From the NCBI GenBank assembly GCA_017794945.1, contig CP051239.1, positions 2,966,692 to 3,030,691 of the forward strand: DNA of 64,000 bases, in the 5' to 3' direction. The translations under genes and the position numbers were made by a program. Shown here in pieces: positions 1 to 12,163 of this stretch (within the stretch, counting starts at the first letter, position 1; each line of letters begins with the position of its first letter). Under the pieces are notes generated by a model that was not told the origin of the DNA, made no database searches, and saw nothing but the letters and a program-made list of their open reading frames with translations. Source of the stretch: Alcanivorax sp. GTDB taxonomy: Bacteria > Pseudomonadota > Gammaproteobacteria > Pseudomonadales > Alcanivoracaceae.

Positions 1-319
1 CGACCATGGTCATGGCGAAGGTGACGATGGTGTAGGCGGGCCAGCTGAGCACCGGCTTGCCGCCCACGTTGAATGGATAGTCCAGCGAAGCGTACACCTG
101 CAGCGCCAGGGCGCCGGCGCCGGCCACCACCGCGCACACCAGGGCGGTGACCGGCACGCGCCGCTCGCGCAGGCCCAGCGCCTGATCGAGCCCGTCCACC
201 GGGTGCGGGCTGTAGGCGTCCAGCCGGGTCAGACCGCGCCGGCGGAAATCGCGGCTGGCAGTGAGCAAGCGGTCGGCGTCGGGGAAGCGGGCCAGCAGCC
301 CGTGCAGGCGCTCATCCAT
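1..319 (-). CDS. actD: Alternative complex III subunit ActD (DUF3341), 3' part missing at window edge
   Basis: Only the first ~106 codons are inside the window. The protein starts MDERLHGLLARF, has a soluble N-terminal part, and then a membrane segment near residues 57-75 with another beginning near residue 95. ActD is a small membrane subunit of the quinol-oxidising alternative complex III. The start ATG overlaps the actC stop (ATGGATGA arrangement), so the two are translationally coupled. The assignment rests mostly on position directly after actABC; sequence recognition of DUF3341 is moderate. The rest of the operon (usually actE, actF, then oxidase genes) would lie to the left of this window. 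Confidence 0.8.
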   Translation of the reverse strand, partial: MDERLHGLLARFPDADRLLTASRDFRRRGLTRLDAYSPHPVDGLDQALGLRERRVPVTALVCAVVAGAGALALQVYASLDYPFNVGGKPVLSWPAYTIVTFAMTMV

Positions 320-1669
320 GGTCGGCCTCCCGCTGTTTCCGGCGGTGCAGCATCTCGCGCATGTCGTGCATGGAGATTGCCGGCATCAGCTTGATGAACA
401 GCAGCAGCAACACCACGAACACGCCGATCGAGCCGGCGTAGGTGAGCCAGTCCCAGGCGCTGGGTGTCACCGTGTCCCAGGCGCTGGGCATGTAGTCCTT
501 GTGCGTGCTGGTGATGACGATCTGAAAGCGTTCCAGCCACATACCGATGTCGGCGATCACCGCCAGGCACAGCAGCCCCGGCACGCTTTCGCGCAGGCGT
601 CGGAACCACAGGCCCTGGGCCAGCACCACGTTGCACAGGATCATGCCCCAGTAGAAGGGCGCGTAGGGCCCGGTCCAGCGGTCGTAATAGACACTGCGAT
701 AGAAGTCTTCGCCAGTGTAGAAGGCGGTGAACACTTCCTGCAGGTAGGCGTAGTCCACCACCAGCACGAAGCACAGCATCATGATGCCGAGCCGGTTCAG
801 ATGCGCCCGGGTGATCAGGTCGCGGAAGCCGAACAGGGCGCGCAGCATGATGGCGATGATCGCCACCGTGGCGAAGCCGGAATAGAGCGCGCCGGCGACG
901 AAGTAGGGCGGAAAGATAGTGAAATGAAACCCGGGTACGATGCTCACCGCCAGGTCCAGTGAAATGGTGCCGGTGACCGACACCACGATGGGCACGGCGA
1001 TCACCGCCAGCACCCGGTGGGCCTGCTGGTAACGGTGCCAGTGCCGCGCGGAGTTGCGCCAGCCCAGCGCCAGCACGCCGTAGAACAGCTGCACGGCGCG
1101 GTGGCGGGCGCGGTCGCGCAGGCTGGCCAGGTCCGGCAGCAGGCTCAGGAACAGAAAGCTGGCGGTGAACAGCAGATAGCTGGCGATGGCGAAGAAGTCC
1201 CACACCAGCGGGCTGCGCCACTGCGGCCAGAGATCCATCAGGTTGGGGTAGGGCAGCAGAAAATAGGCGAACTGGGGCCGCCCCAGGTGCAGCAACGGGT
1301 AACTGCCGGCCAGCACGATGGCGAACATCGCCATGGCTTCCGCCGAGCGGCTGATGGAGGCGCGCCAGTCCTGGCGGGTCAGCCACAGCACCGCCGAGAT
1401 CAGCGTGCCGGCGTGGGCGATGCCGATCCACCAGATGGTATTGATGATCGGAAAACCCCAGGCCACCGGAATGTTCAGGCCGAAGGCGCCGACCCCCACG
1501 CTGAGCACGTAGACCACGCCGATCAGGAACAGCAGGGACAACAGCGTCGCCAGTCCCAGCGCCACAAACCAAGCCCTGGGCGGCCGGGTGCCGAGCACCG
1601 TGGCGCTCACCCGGTCGGTGAGCGCGCCGGCGCCGAGGCCGGGCGGGGCGAGCCGGTCACGACGCGGGT

Positions 1670-1673
<4 letters not shown>
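312..1673 (-). CDS. actC: Alternative complex III quinol-binding membrane subunit ActC (NrfD/PsrC family)
   Basis: A 453-residue, very hydrophobic polytopic membrane protein with about ten predicted helices, as expected for the NrfD/PsrC-like subunit that binds quinol in alternative complex III. The first helix follows the charged N-terminus (residues ~35-60). Motifs such as GRPQFAYFLLPYPNLMDLWP are typical of this family. It overlaps the actB stop by 4 bp and the actD start by 8 bp, so the operon is tightly coupled. Function is inferred from the family and from the neighbouring pentaheme cytochrome and Fe-S subunit. Confidence 0.88.
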
Positions 1674-4650
<2,977 letters not shown>

Positions 4651-4663
<13 letters not shown>

Positions 4664-5316
4664 AGGCTGCAGTCCGTCAAACGCTCGGTGGAGGGCGTGT
4701 GGTAACGCGCCATCAGACGCTCACCCAGTTGCTTGCGGTCGACGCCTCGCAGGGCTTCCCAGCCCATGTCAAAGACCGCGTTGGGCGGCCGCAAACGGGG
4801 CGCGGGGTTGCGGTGGCAGTCGAGGCAGAACTGCATGAACAGGGTTTTCTTCTGCGTGGTGAGCGGCATCTGGTCAACGCGCCCATGGCAGGCCTCGCAA
4901 GGCACCCCGTTGTTGACGTGGGCACTGTGGTCGAAGCGCACGTAGTCGGGCAGGTCGTGGACCCGCTGCCAGCGCAGGGGCTTGCCGTTACGCAGGCTGT
5001 CGCGAACCGGCGCGAGCATGTCCGCGTTGGTCCAGAGCTGCGAGTGGCAGGTCATACAGATTTCGCTCTCCGGCACCCCCGCGAACGAGGATTGCTCCAC
5101 GGAGGTATGGCAGTAACGGCAATCCAGACCCAACTCGCCAACATGATGCTTGTGGCTGAACGGCACCGGCTGAGCCGGCGTTCGGTCAACGCCGCTGTAG
5201 TAGGGCGACTGGAAGTAATAGGCGCCCAGCGCCACCATCACCACCACCAATCCGAACGCCAGAATCAGCGCCATCCAGGCCAGGGCATTGGCCCTGGGCC
5301 TGAAGATGCGCGGCAT
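4651..5316 (-). CDS. actA: Alternative complex III pentaheme cytochrome c subunit ActA
   Basis: A 221-residue membrane-anchored c-type cytochrome. One N-terminal helix (residues ~13-34) is followed by a periplasmic part with five CxxCH haem motifs: CRYCH (66-70), CMTCH (87-91), CEACH (140-144), CLDCH (164-168) and CSLCH (216-220). Five haems match ActA of alternative complex III. The start lies 3 bp after the katE stop, so it is almost certainly on the same transcript as katE. The last CxxCH is one residue from the C-terminus. Confidence 0.92.
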
Positions 5317-5319
5317 GGG

Positions 5320-7260
5320 TCAGGCCCGGGTCCAGCAACGCAGGTTCCGGCACAGTGTCAGGAAGCGGCCGGCGTCGGTGGCCTTGTCCAGCGGCACCAG
5401 GCCTTCCGCGCCGGCACCGTCCGGGCCGGAGAGGCCGAGCAGGTCCACCGCTTCCTCGGTGAAGCCGATGAACTTGTTGTGCGCCAGGGCATCGCTGACG
5501 AAGTCGCGGGCCGGGGGCATCGCCGCCAGTTCGCGGGCGCCTTTTTCCGAGAGCACCAGCGCCACCGCGTCGAACACCACCGAGGGCCCGCCGTCGATTT
5601 TTTCGTCGGCTTCCAGCCAGCTGCCGTCACTGGTTTTTACGCCGCCCACGGAGGCCGCCACATAGGCCACCTTGGCGCCTTCTTTCTTGGCCGCTTTCTC
5701 CAGCGCGGTGAGCAGGGCGGCATCGGCGCCGTCGCTGACCAGTACGCCGATCTTGCGGCCGGAGAAGGTTTCCGGCTGGTTAAGCAGAATGCTCAGCGCC
5801 GGCGACGCCTTGAGATCGTCGCGGGTGGGCCGCGCGGCATCGACCGGACGCGGCAGCGGGCTCAGCCGCAGGCCCTTGGCCACGCCCTTGGCCAGGTCTT
5901 CGTCGATATTGCGCAGGTGGGCCACCATGCGCGCGCGAATAGCCACGGTCTCCACCTTGCTCAACTCGAACACCAGGGCGTCGCGGATATGAGCCTGTTC
6001 CACCTCGGTCTGGCTGATATAGAACTGGCGCGCCTGACTGTAGTGGTCGGAAAAGCTTTCCGGGCGCAGGCGCTGCTTGGTGCCGGCTTCCTCGGCCGGG
6101 TAGCTTTGGAAACCCCGCTGTGGATTTTCACGGGGGCCGCCCTCGGCGCCACCCCAGGAGTTAGGTTCGTAGTTGGCGCGGCCTTTGGGGTTTTCCATCG
6201 CCATGTGCCCGTCCTGTTGCAGGGTGTGGTAGGGGCACTTGGGTGCGTTGATCGGAATATGGGTGAAATTGGGGCCGCCGAGACGTTTGAGCTGGGTATC
6301 CAGGTAGGAAAAGTTGCGGCCTTGCAGCAGCGGATCATTGGTGAAATCAATGCCGGGCACGATGTTTTCGGCGAATTTTTCGTCGAAGATCTGCAGACCC
6401 AGCTCCCATTCCGGGTAGTCGCCGGATTCGATCGCGCCCCACATATCCCGGCGATGGAAATCCGGATCGGCGCCGTTGATTTTCAGCGCTTCGTTCCAGA
6501 CCACGGACTGCATGCCCTGCTTGGGCTTCCAGTGAAATTTCACGAAGGTGGACTCGCCCTTGGCGTTGACCATGCGGAAGCTGTGCACGCCGAAGCCTTC
6601 CATGAAGCGCAGCGAACGCGGGATGGTGCGGTCGGACATGATCCACATCACCATGTGCATGCTTTCCGGGGTCAGGGAGATGAAGTCCCAGAAATTGTCA
6701 TGGGCGGTCTGCGCCTGGGGAAACCCCCGGTCCGGTTCCTGCTTGGCGGCGTGGATCAGGTCCGGGAACTTCATCGCGTCCTGGATAAAGAACACCGGAA
6801 TGTTGTTGCCGACGATGTCCCAGTTGCCTTCCTCGGTGTACAGCTTCACGGCGAAACCGCGCACGTCGCGTGCCAGATCTCCGGAACCCTTGTTGCCGGC
6901 CACCGTGGAAAAACGCACGAACGCCGGCGTGCGCTGGCCTTTTTTCTGGAACAACCCGGCGCGGGTCAGTTTGTCCAGCGGTGCATAGTTCTCGAAGTAG
7001 CCGTGCGCCGCGAACCCGCGCGCGTGGACGACCCGCTCGGGAATGCGCTCATGATCGAAGTGGAACAGTTTCTCGCGAAAGTGGAAGTCTTCCAGGGCGG
7101 CGGGGCCGCGCTCGCCGACGGTGAGGGTGTTCTGGTCGTCGGCCACCGGCACGCCCTGCTTGGTGGTCAGGGTGGGCACGTCGCCCCCGGCGGTCTGGTG
7201 GGTTTCTCCGCCATTTCCTTTAACGGTTTTCCGGTCGTTTTTGGTTGCCTTCTTGGCCAT
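5320..7260 (-). CDS. katE: Large-subunit monofunctional catalase (HPII type)
   Basis: A 646-residue haem catalase that converts hydrogen peroxide to water and oxygen. The distal haem-pocket His is in VVHARG (His79), the distal Asn in GNNIPVFF (Asn152), and the proximal Tyr in RNFSYLDTQ (about Tyr319). After the catalase core (to about residue 490) comes a flavodoxin-like/DJ-1-type domain ([15 protein letters not shown] onward), diagnostic of large-subunit catalases. The N-terminal arm is shorter than in E. coli KatE. It is the apparent first gene of the act operon, with 3 bp before actA, which is unusual. No OxyR-like site was identified upstream. Confidence 0.95.
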   Translation of the reverse strand: MAKKATKNDRKTVKGNGGETHQTAGGDVPTLTTKQGVPVADDQNTLTVGERGPAALEDFHFREKLFHFDHERIPERVVHARGFAAHGYFENYAPLDKLTRAGLFQKKGQRTPAFVRFSTVAGNKGSGDLARDVRGFAVKLYTEEGNWDIVGNNIPVFFIQDAMKFPDLIHAAKQEPDRGFPQAQTAHDNFWDFISLTPESMHMVMWIMSDRTIPRSLRFMEGFGVHSFRMVNAKGESTFVKFHWKPKQGMQSVVWNEALKINGADPDFHRRDMWGAIESGDYPEWELGLQIFDEKFAENIVPGIDFTNDPLLQGRNFSYLDTQLKRLGGPNFTHIPINAPKCPYHTLQQDGHMAMENPKGRANYEPNSWGGAEGGPRENPQRGFQSYPAEEAGTKQRLRPESFSDHYSQARQFYISQTEVEQAHIRDALVFELSKVETVAIRARMVAHLRNIDEDLAKGVAKGLRLSPLPRPVDAARPTRDDLKASPALSILLNQPETFSGRKIGVLVSDGADAALLTALEKAAKKEGAKVAYVAASVGGVKTSDGSWLEADEKIDGGPSVVFDAVALVLSEKGARELAAMPPARDFVSDALAHNKFIGFTEEAVDLLGLSGPDGAGAEGLVPLDKATDAGRFLTLCRNLRCWTRA

Positions 7261-7704
7261 GTTGCCTCCTGGGTGGTGTTCGATCCTTGGCTGGCTTCAG
7301 CCTAGGCCCGGGAGTGAAAATTTCACAAGGCGCTCACGACGGCGCCAGGTGGTAACGCCGTCGCGCTCGCCGGCCTCGTCATTCCAGGAATGATTTTGAA
7401 AGAGAAGCTTCGATACTTTTATGAAATAAGAGAGGCGCTTATGAGGGAAAAACTAAGAAATTCGTGGCGCTAATGAGGTCTTGGCCCTGGCACTTAAAGA
7501 TGACCCGGACCAGGAACGTAAAAAACAGGGAAAAAGCGTAAAACCTGTGTTCTTTCAGCGCCACGGTGACGGTTTCGCTTTAAATGCGTGTCCACGGATG
7601 AGGGCCTGTTCACACTACTTGCATCGCCACAGGCGTGATGCAAGTAGTGTGAACAGGCCCTAGGATGTGACAGTGTGTTCAACCATCGACGACACAAGGA
7701 AGGC
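7261..7704. other. Intergenic region between divergent katE and sodC
   Basis: 444 bp with no convincing gene. It must hold the promoters of katE (leftward) and sodC (rightward). The part from about 7380 to 7560 is visibly more A/T-rich than its surroundings. The only striking structure is the perfect inverted repeat at 7601-7661. Short reading frames here look unlike proteins. Confidence 0.6.
7601..7661. repeat. Perfect 25-bp inverted repeat upstream of sodC
   Basis: Arms 7601-7625 (AGGGCCTGTTCACACTACTT...) and 7637-7661 are exact reverse complements over 25 nt, with an 11-nt loop (GCCACAGGCGT). It ends about 44 bp before the sodC ATG, so it would lie in or near the sodC leader. There is no T tract, so it is not a standard terminator. 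It could be a dispersed palindromic element or an attenuator-like leader hairpin. Confidence 0.85.
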
Positions 7705-8235
7705 ATGACTATGCGCAATCGACATCTGTTACTCGCCCTGTTCGCCGGCGCCGTTGCCGGCACCACCCAGGCGGCCACCACCATCACCCTGCACGAAGCC
7801 ACTGACGAAGGGCCCGGTGACAGTGTGGGCACGGTCACCGTCACCGAAAGCGAATACGGCCTGGTGTTCACCCCCGACCTGAAAGATCTGGATGAAGGCA
7901 TCCATGGGTTCCATGTTCACCAGAATCCCACCTGCCAGCCGGGTGAGAAAAACGGTGAGACCGTACCGGCCCTGGCCGCGGGCGGCCACTACGACCCGGA
8001 CAATGCCGGCAAGCACGGCACCCCCTGGGGCGATGGCCACCTCGGTGACCTGCCGGCCCTGTATGTGGACGATGACGGCAACGCCACGCTGCCGGTTCTG
8101 GCGCCCCGGCTAGAGATGGACGACCTGAAAGGCCGCGCGCTGATGGTTCACGCCGGTGGCGACAACTACAGCGATCAGCCCAAACCCCTGGGCGGTGGCG
8201 GACCGCGTATGGCCTGCGGCGTGGTCGCCGGCTAG
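7705..8235 (+). CDS. sodC: Periplasmic Cu/Zn superoxide dismutase
   Basis: A 176-residue enzyme that dismutates superoxide in the periplasm. It begins with a signal peptide ending TTQA (cleavage near residue 23). Metal-binding motifs are visible: [27 protein letters not shown] and [11 protein letters not shown], plus the disulfide-type cysteines in NPTCQPG and GPRMACGV. I chose ATG 7705 because AAGGAAGG lies just before it and it gives a clean signal peptide; an in-frame GTG at 7675 would add ten unlikely residues. It is divergent from katE, so two oxidative-stress enzymes share one intergenic region. A terminator follows. Confidence 0.95.
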   Translation: MTMRNRHLLLALFAGAVAGTTQAATTITLHEATDEGPGDSVGTVTVTESEYGLVFTPDLKDLDEGIHGFHVHQNPTCQPGEKNGETVPALAAGGHYDPDNAGKHGTPWGDGHLGDLPALYVDDDGNATLPVLAPRLEMDDLKGRALMVHAGGDNYSDQPKPLGGGGPRMACGVVAG

Positions 8236-8264
8236 TACGCTCTTCACCCTTTTTTCCTACCAGA

Positions 8265-8298
8265 ACCGAAAACACCGGGCTCAGCCCGGTGTTTTTTT
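8265..8298 (+). terminator. Rho-independent terminator after sodC
   Basis: Hairpin AACACCGGGCT / AGCCCGGTGTT followed by a run of seven T, 30 bp after the sodC stop codon. Confidence 0.9.
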
Positions 8299-8358
8299 GT
8301 GCGCCAGGGCACGAATTACCTATGCAGTGAGTCACAAATAAGAATGATATCGTACTGA

Positions 8359-8396
8359 TATAATACGAATAGCCTAGTAATCACATTTAAGTGTGA
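8359..8396 (+). promoter_or_regulatory. A/T-rich promoter region with palindromic operator-like site
   Basis: Upstream of the protease gene, an A/T-rich island contains TATAAT (8359-8364), a good -10 match, but no clear -35. Just downstream is the inverted repeat TCACATTTAAGTGTGA (8381-8396), then a second palindromic stretch (CCGCC...TAAGTACTTA...GGCGG, ~8405-8433). TCACA-N6-TGTGA has CRP half-sites in reversed order, so it is not a canonical CRP box. The regulator is unknown. Confidence 0.45.
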
Positions 8397-8441
8397 CCTA
8401 GTATCCGCCGAGTAAGTACTTAATATTAGGCGGGTCGGGCT

Positions 8442-10103
8442 ATGCGTAACCTTATAATCTCATTCATTGTGGCTTCAGGACTTCTCTCCGGCGTGGCGTT
8501 CGGCGCGGACGACACCATGACGCCGCGTATCATTGGCGGGGACCCGGTCCCCAAGGCGCGCAGTTGGATGGCGGAAATCGAGATTGGCGGGGCCAGCTAC
8601 GGGTATACCCGCTGCGGTGGTGCCCTGGTGGCCCCGCGCTGGGTTCTCACCGCGGCCCACTGCGTGGATGATTACGCGGCCAGTGATCTGTACGTCTCGC
8701 TGGGGCACCTGAACCGTCACGAGCCGGCCCCGGAACGGTTGGCGGTGCGTTCGGTGCGCGTGCACGAGCACTACCGCACCGGCGTTTACCACAACGACCT
8801 GGCCCTGCTTGAGCTGTCCTCGGCCTCCCGGCTGGCGCCCCTGGACCTGGCCAAGGCGGACGAGATGAAAGCGTTGCGCGCCGGTTCCTCGGACGAGGCC
8901 CTGGTGGCGCTGGGTTGGGGGCAGACCGAAACCAGCAGCATGTCCGACACCCTGCAGCAGGCCGGTCTGGATTACGTGTCGCCGCAGCAGTGCGGCACTT
9001 ACTGGAACAGTCTGATCAGCGGGCAGATCTGCGCCGCTGAGAAGAACCCGGTGAACGGTACCCCTCAGGACACCTGCCGGGGCGACAGCGGCGGCCCGCT
9101 GGTCTTCCAGCAGGACGGCCGCACCTGGCTGGTGGGTGTCACCAGCTACGGCACCGAGCGTTGCGCGTCCGGCGTGCCGGCGGTTTATACCCGGGTGAGC
9201 GCCTATCTGGGCTGGATCGAGAGCACCTCCTCCGGCGCCATGGTGGATTTGCACAGCGAATCCGAGGGCGAAAGCCTCTACACCGGTCCCGGGCAGGCGC
9301 TGTCCATGGACACCCGGGTCAGCAACCTGAGCCAGGTCAACGACGCCCGCCAGGTGGGCATCCGGGTCCACCACAAGGCCGGTTTGCGGGTGAGCGCCGA
9401 TGACCTTCAGTGCACGGCCCGTGGCGGCTACACCGATTGCCTGGGCGCGGCGGAACTGTCCACCGGGGCGGTCAGCAATAGCCACCGTCTGTGGCTGATC
9501 CCCACCCATGGCGGCACCTTCACCGACCGGGTCACCGTGACTCCGATCAGTGACAGCCACGACTATTACAGCGCGGACACCGAGCAGTTTTCACCGGTGT
9601 TCAGCGATGTGCCGGATATCACCCTGGACGCCACCGCCACCCGTAGCGGCGGCACCGTCACGGTACGCGCGGAAATCACCAACCAGGCGCAGCACCGGGA
9701 TGCTTATAACGCCTGGGCGAGCTTCCAGGTGCCCGCCGGCTGGGACTACGACAGCCTGCCCGCGGGCTGCACCGATACTCAGCCGGTGCGTTGCGATCTG
9801 GGCGACCTGGGGCGCGGTGAAACCCGCATCCTGAGCCTGGCGCTGACCGGTGAGGGCAGTGGCCGGGTGTTCCTGGATGCCGGCGCCGCGAACGGTGACT
9901 TCCCGTCCGGTGATACCCGTGCCTTCATCACTCCGTCCTCCGCCGGGCAGGAAAGCAGCCGTGGTGGCGACACCGGCGGGTCCGGTGGCGGTGGTAGCGG
10001 CGGCGGTGCCGGCGGCTGGGGCTGGCTGGCTCTGCTGGTGCTGGCGGGTCTGGCGCGCGGCGGGCGTCGGCTGGACAGGGGGCTAGCTGTCCACCACGGA
10101 TAA
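8442..10103 (+). CDS. Secreted trypsin-like serine protease with GlyGly-CTERM-type sorting tail
   Basis: A 553-residue exported S1 endopeptidase. A signal peptide (cleavage near GVAFGA) precedes the mature-type start RIIGGDPVP. The catalytic triad is visible: His in TAAHC, Asp in HNDLALLEL, Ser in CRGDSGGPLVF. After the protease domain (to about residue 265) comes a beta-rich region of about 240 residues. The C-terminus is a Gly/Ser linker, a hydrophobic segment (GWGWLALLVLAGLA) and Arg residues, the GlyGly-CTERM layout that rhombosortase processes in proteobacteria. No rhombosortase gene is in this window. Its end overlaps the convergent downstream gene by 21 bp. Confidence 0.92.
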   Translation: MRNLIISFIVASGLLSGVAFGADDTMTPRIIGGDPVPKARSWMAEIEIGGASYGYTRCGGALVAPRWVLTAAHCVDDYAASDLYVSLGHLNRHEPAPERLAVRSVRVHEHYRTGVYHNDLALLELSSASRLAPLDLAKADEMKALRAGSSDEALVALGWGQTETSSMSDTLQQAGLDYVSPQQCGTYWNSLISGQICAAEKNPVNGTPQDTCRGDSGGPLVFQQDGRTWLVGVTSYGTERCASGVPAVYTRVSAYLGWIESTSSGAMVDLHSESEGESLYTGPGQALSMDTRVSNLSQVNDARQVGIRVHHKAGLRVSADDLQCTARGGYTDCLGAAELSTGAVSNSHRLWLIPTHGGTFTDRVTVTPISDSHDYYSADTEQFSPVFSDVPDITLDATATRSGGTVTVRAEITNQAQHRDAYNAWASFQVPAGWDYDSLPAGCTDTQPVRCDLGDLGRGETRILSLALTGEGSGRVFLDAGAANGDFPSGDTRAFITPSSAGQESSRGGDTGGSGGGGSGGGAGGWGWLALLVLAGLARGGRRLDRGLAVHHG

Positions 10104-10910
10104 GTGACGTTGGCGCTGCTCCGGCGCCAGGGCGCCGGCGTTGCCTTTCCAGGGCAGGGCGCCGAAGCCGGACGGCACCTTGTCGAGCAGGTAGGGCGCC
10201 TTGATGACATCGAAGTACGGGGAATGATCGAAATCGGCGGCGTGGAACACCCGGGGCTGCAGGCGCAGCAGCCGTGTGCCCGGGCCGCCGGGTTCTTTTA
10301 CCAGTGGGTGTACCGGGAATTGAATAAACGCAAAGGCTTCGCCCACGGCGGTACCGGCGATGGCCCGCAACAGATCGTTGGCCCAGCGGTTGAGCAGCCG
10401 CCGGCGGGCGTGCCGCGCCAGGGTGCGCCAGGGTAATAACCACAGCAGCGCCAGGGTGCTCCAAGTGTGCTGGGTGCCGGTGCCCACGCGGCTGATGGCG
10501 AAGCGCAACGCGTCCTGGCATTCGGCCTCGGACAGATTCTGTGCCCGGCAAACCCGCAGGTGCAAATCGTGGAGGTTGCTCAGGTCGCGAATGCAGAGCC
10601 CGCGTTCCAGGCTGGCGTCCAGCACCAGTTGAGTGTCCGGCCGGCAGGGCAGGTAGTCCGCCAGCAGCGAGCGCAGGGCCGGGTCCGCCACGTCATGGGG
10701 GCGGCCGATGTACAGCAGCACCCGGGAAAATCGGCTGCCGGTGAGTACCTTCAGGCGGCGGTCCAGGGCGCTGTCGCCGTCCACCAGCAAAACGTCGCAG
10801 GGGCGCAGTTGGGCGCGCTGGCTTTCCAGGTCGCCAAGCGGCCAGTCGGAGTGATCCGGTTGCCGCTGGAGACGTTCACAGAGCCATTGGTAGAGTCGCT
10901 GGGAATTCAT
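10083..10910 (-). CDS. Permuted papain-like (YiiX/DUF830-type) protein, probably catalytically inactive
   Basis: 275 residues. The start LRPCDVLLVDGDS...LKVLTGSRFSRVLLYIG and the end PRVFHAADFDHSPYFDVIK follow the pattern of permuted NlpC/P60-papain 'lipo-like' proteins. As I recall the family, it has SHAALYVG (catalytic His) in the first block and a Cys in a later RAICSTLIAQAF block. Here these read SRVLLYIG and RAIAGTAVGEAF, so both expected catalytic residues look replaced. It lies 9 bp after the PLP-enzyme gene, likely co-transcribed. The family call is from pattern memory and is moderate; the function is unknown. Confidence 0.55.
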   Translation of the reverse strand: MNSQRLYQWLCERLQRQPDHSDWPLGDLESQRAQLRPCDVLLVDGDSALDRRLKVLTGSRFSRVLLYIGRPHDVADPALRSLLADYLPCRPDTQLVLDASLERGLCIRDLSNLHDLHLRVCRAQNLSEAECQDALRFAISRVGTGTQHTWSTLALLWLLPWRTLARHARRRLLNRWANDLLRAIAGTAVGEAFAFIQFPVHPLVKEPGGPGTRLLRLQPRVFHAADFDHSPYFDVIKAPYLLDKVPSGFGALPWKGNAGALAPEQRQRHLSVVDS

Positions 10911-10919
10911 GGCGTGATC

Positions 10920-12029
10920 CTACAGTAGCGCCACCGCGCGATCCATGACCGAATAGTCAGTATAGAAGTGCGGCGAGAAACGCACGCCGCCGCCCCGTTC
11001 CGCGCACACCACGCCGCCAGCCTGGAGCCGCGCTCTGGTATCCGCGGGGGCTTCGTCCATCAGCCGGAAGGTGACGATGCCGGCGCGCCGCTCCGCCTGC
11101 GCCGGGCTGAGCACCTCGGCGCCGCGGTCGCGCAAGGCGCTGTCCAGATAGCTGATTCGCTCCGCCAGGGCCCCGGCCACGGTATCCATGCCCAGTTCCT
11201 GGAACAACGACAGAGAGGCGTCCAGGGCGTGGGCGCCGAGCATGTTCGGGCTGCCGCACTCGAAACGGCGCGCGTCCTCGGCCACCCGCCAGCCCGTCTG
11301 GCTGTAGTCGCCGGCATTGGCGATCATATGCCAGCCGAATTGCCGCAACCGCAGGCGCTCGCGCACCGCCGGGCGGCAATAGAACAGCGCCAGCCCCTCC
11401 GGGCCGAGCATCCATTTGTGACCGTCGGCGACCACGAAATCCGCGTACACGGCGCCGCTGTCGAAGCGCACCGCGCCCAGGCTCTGGATCGCATCCACGC
11501 AAAACAGCACGCCGCTGTCCCGGCAGGCCCGGCCAATCGGCGCCAGGTTCAGGCGGATGCCACTGCCGTACTGAACCGAGGATAGCGATACCAACCGGGT
11601 GCGTTCGCCGATCGCGTCGATCACGCGCTGTTCGGCGTCGGGGCTGCTCACGTCCACTTCCACCACGTCCACGCCCTGATCGGCCAGGGCCTGCCAGGGA
11701 ATCCGGTTGGACGGGAACTCCTGATCGCTGATCACCACTTGATCACCGGCCCGCCAGTCCAGACCCTGGGCGATCACCGACAGCCCTTCGGAGGTGTTCT
11801 TGAGCAGTGCCACGTCCGCCGGGGCCACGTTGATCAGCCAGCCCAGACGGTCACGCAGACGCTGTTCCACGCGCGCCCATTGCGGGTAGTCGCGGGCGCC
11901 CACCTGGATATTCTGATCGGCGAAGGCGATCACCGCGTCGCGGGTCCGTCGCGGCCAGGGGGCCACGGCGGCGTGGTTGAGATACAGCACGTCGTGGTGC
12001 AACGGGAATTCCGCTTTGAGGTCGACCAT
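10920..12029 (-). CDS. Aminotransferase class V-fold PLP enzyme (cysteine desulfurase-like)
   Basis: A 369-residue fold-type I PLP protein. The Schiff-base lysine is in VVADGHKWMLGPEGLALFYC. Other family features are LNHAAVAPWPRRT near the N-terminus, LLKNTSEGLSVIAQGLDW, and VLFCVDAIQSLGAV with the cofactor Asp. It resembles the aminotransferase/cysteine desulfurase-like group rather than housekeeping IscS: it lacks an obvious mobile-loop cysteine near the C-terminus. The substrate is unknown. It is first in a two-gene unit with the papain-like gene and divergent from the TetR regulator. Confidence 0.85.
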   Translation of the reverse strand: MVDLKAEFPLHHDVLYLNHAAVAPWPRRTRDAVIAFADQNIQVGARDYPQWARVEQRLRDRLGWLINVAPADVALLKNTSEGLSVIAQGLDWRAGDQVVISDQEFPSNRIPWQALADQGVDVVEVDVSSPDAEQRVIDAIGERTRLVSLSSVQYGSGIRLNLAPIGRACRDSGVLFCVDAIQSLGAVRFDSGAVYADFVVADGHKWMLGPEGLALFYCRPAVRERLRLRQFGWHMIANAGDYSQTGWRVAEDARRFECGSPNMLGAHALDASLSLFQELGMDTVAGALAERISYLDSALRDRGAEVLSPAQAERRAGIVTFRLMDEAPADTRARLQAGGVVCAERGGGVRFSPHFYTDYSVMDRAVALL

Positions 12030-12163
12030 TGCCAGCGCTCCTCCATAAATCTCACTTGATTGTAACCGCCCCGGAGGTAACGTGCAGAGGACGTGGTTAT
12101 GTTAATCTAGCCCGGCTGGATTGGGGAAATCCGCCGTGGTCCGCGGCAGACGAGGAGATGTAG

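Noticed and set aside
4699..7305. Long plus-strand frame of 868 codons opposite actA and katE
   Set aside because: It is the shadow of high-GC codon use on the real minus-strand genes; it crosses two genes with strong family matches.
8381..8396. CRP site
   Set aside because: Half-sites are TCACA...TGTGA, the reverse order of the CRP consensus TGTGA-N6-TCACA.
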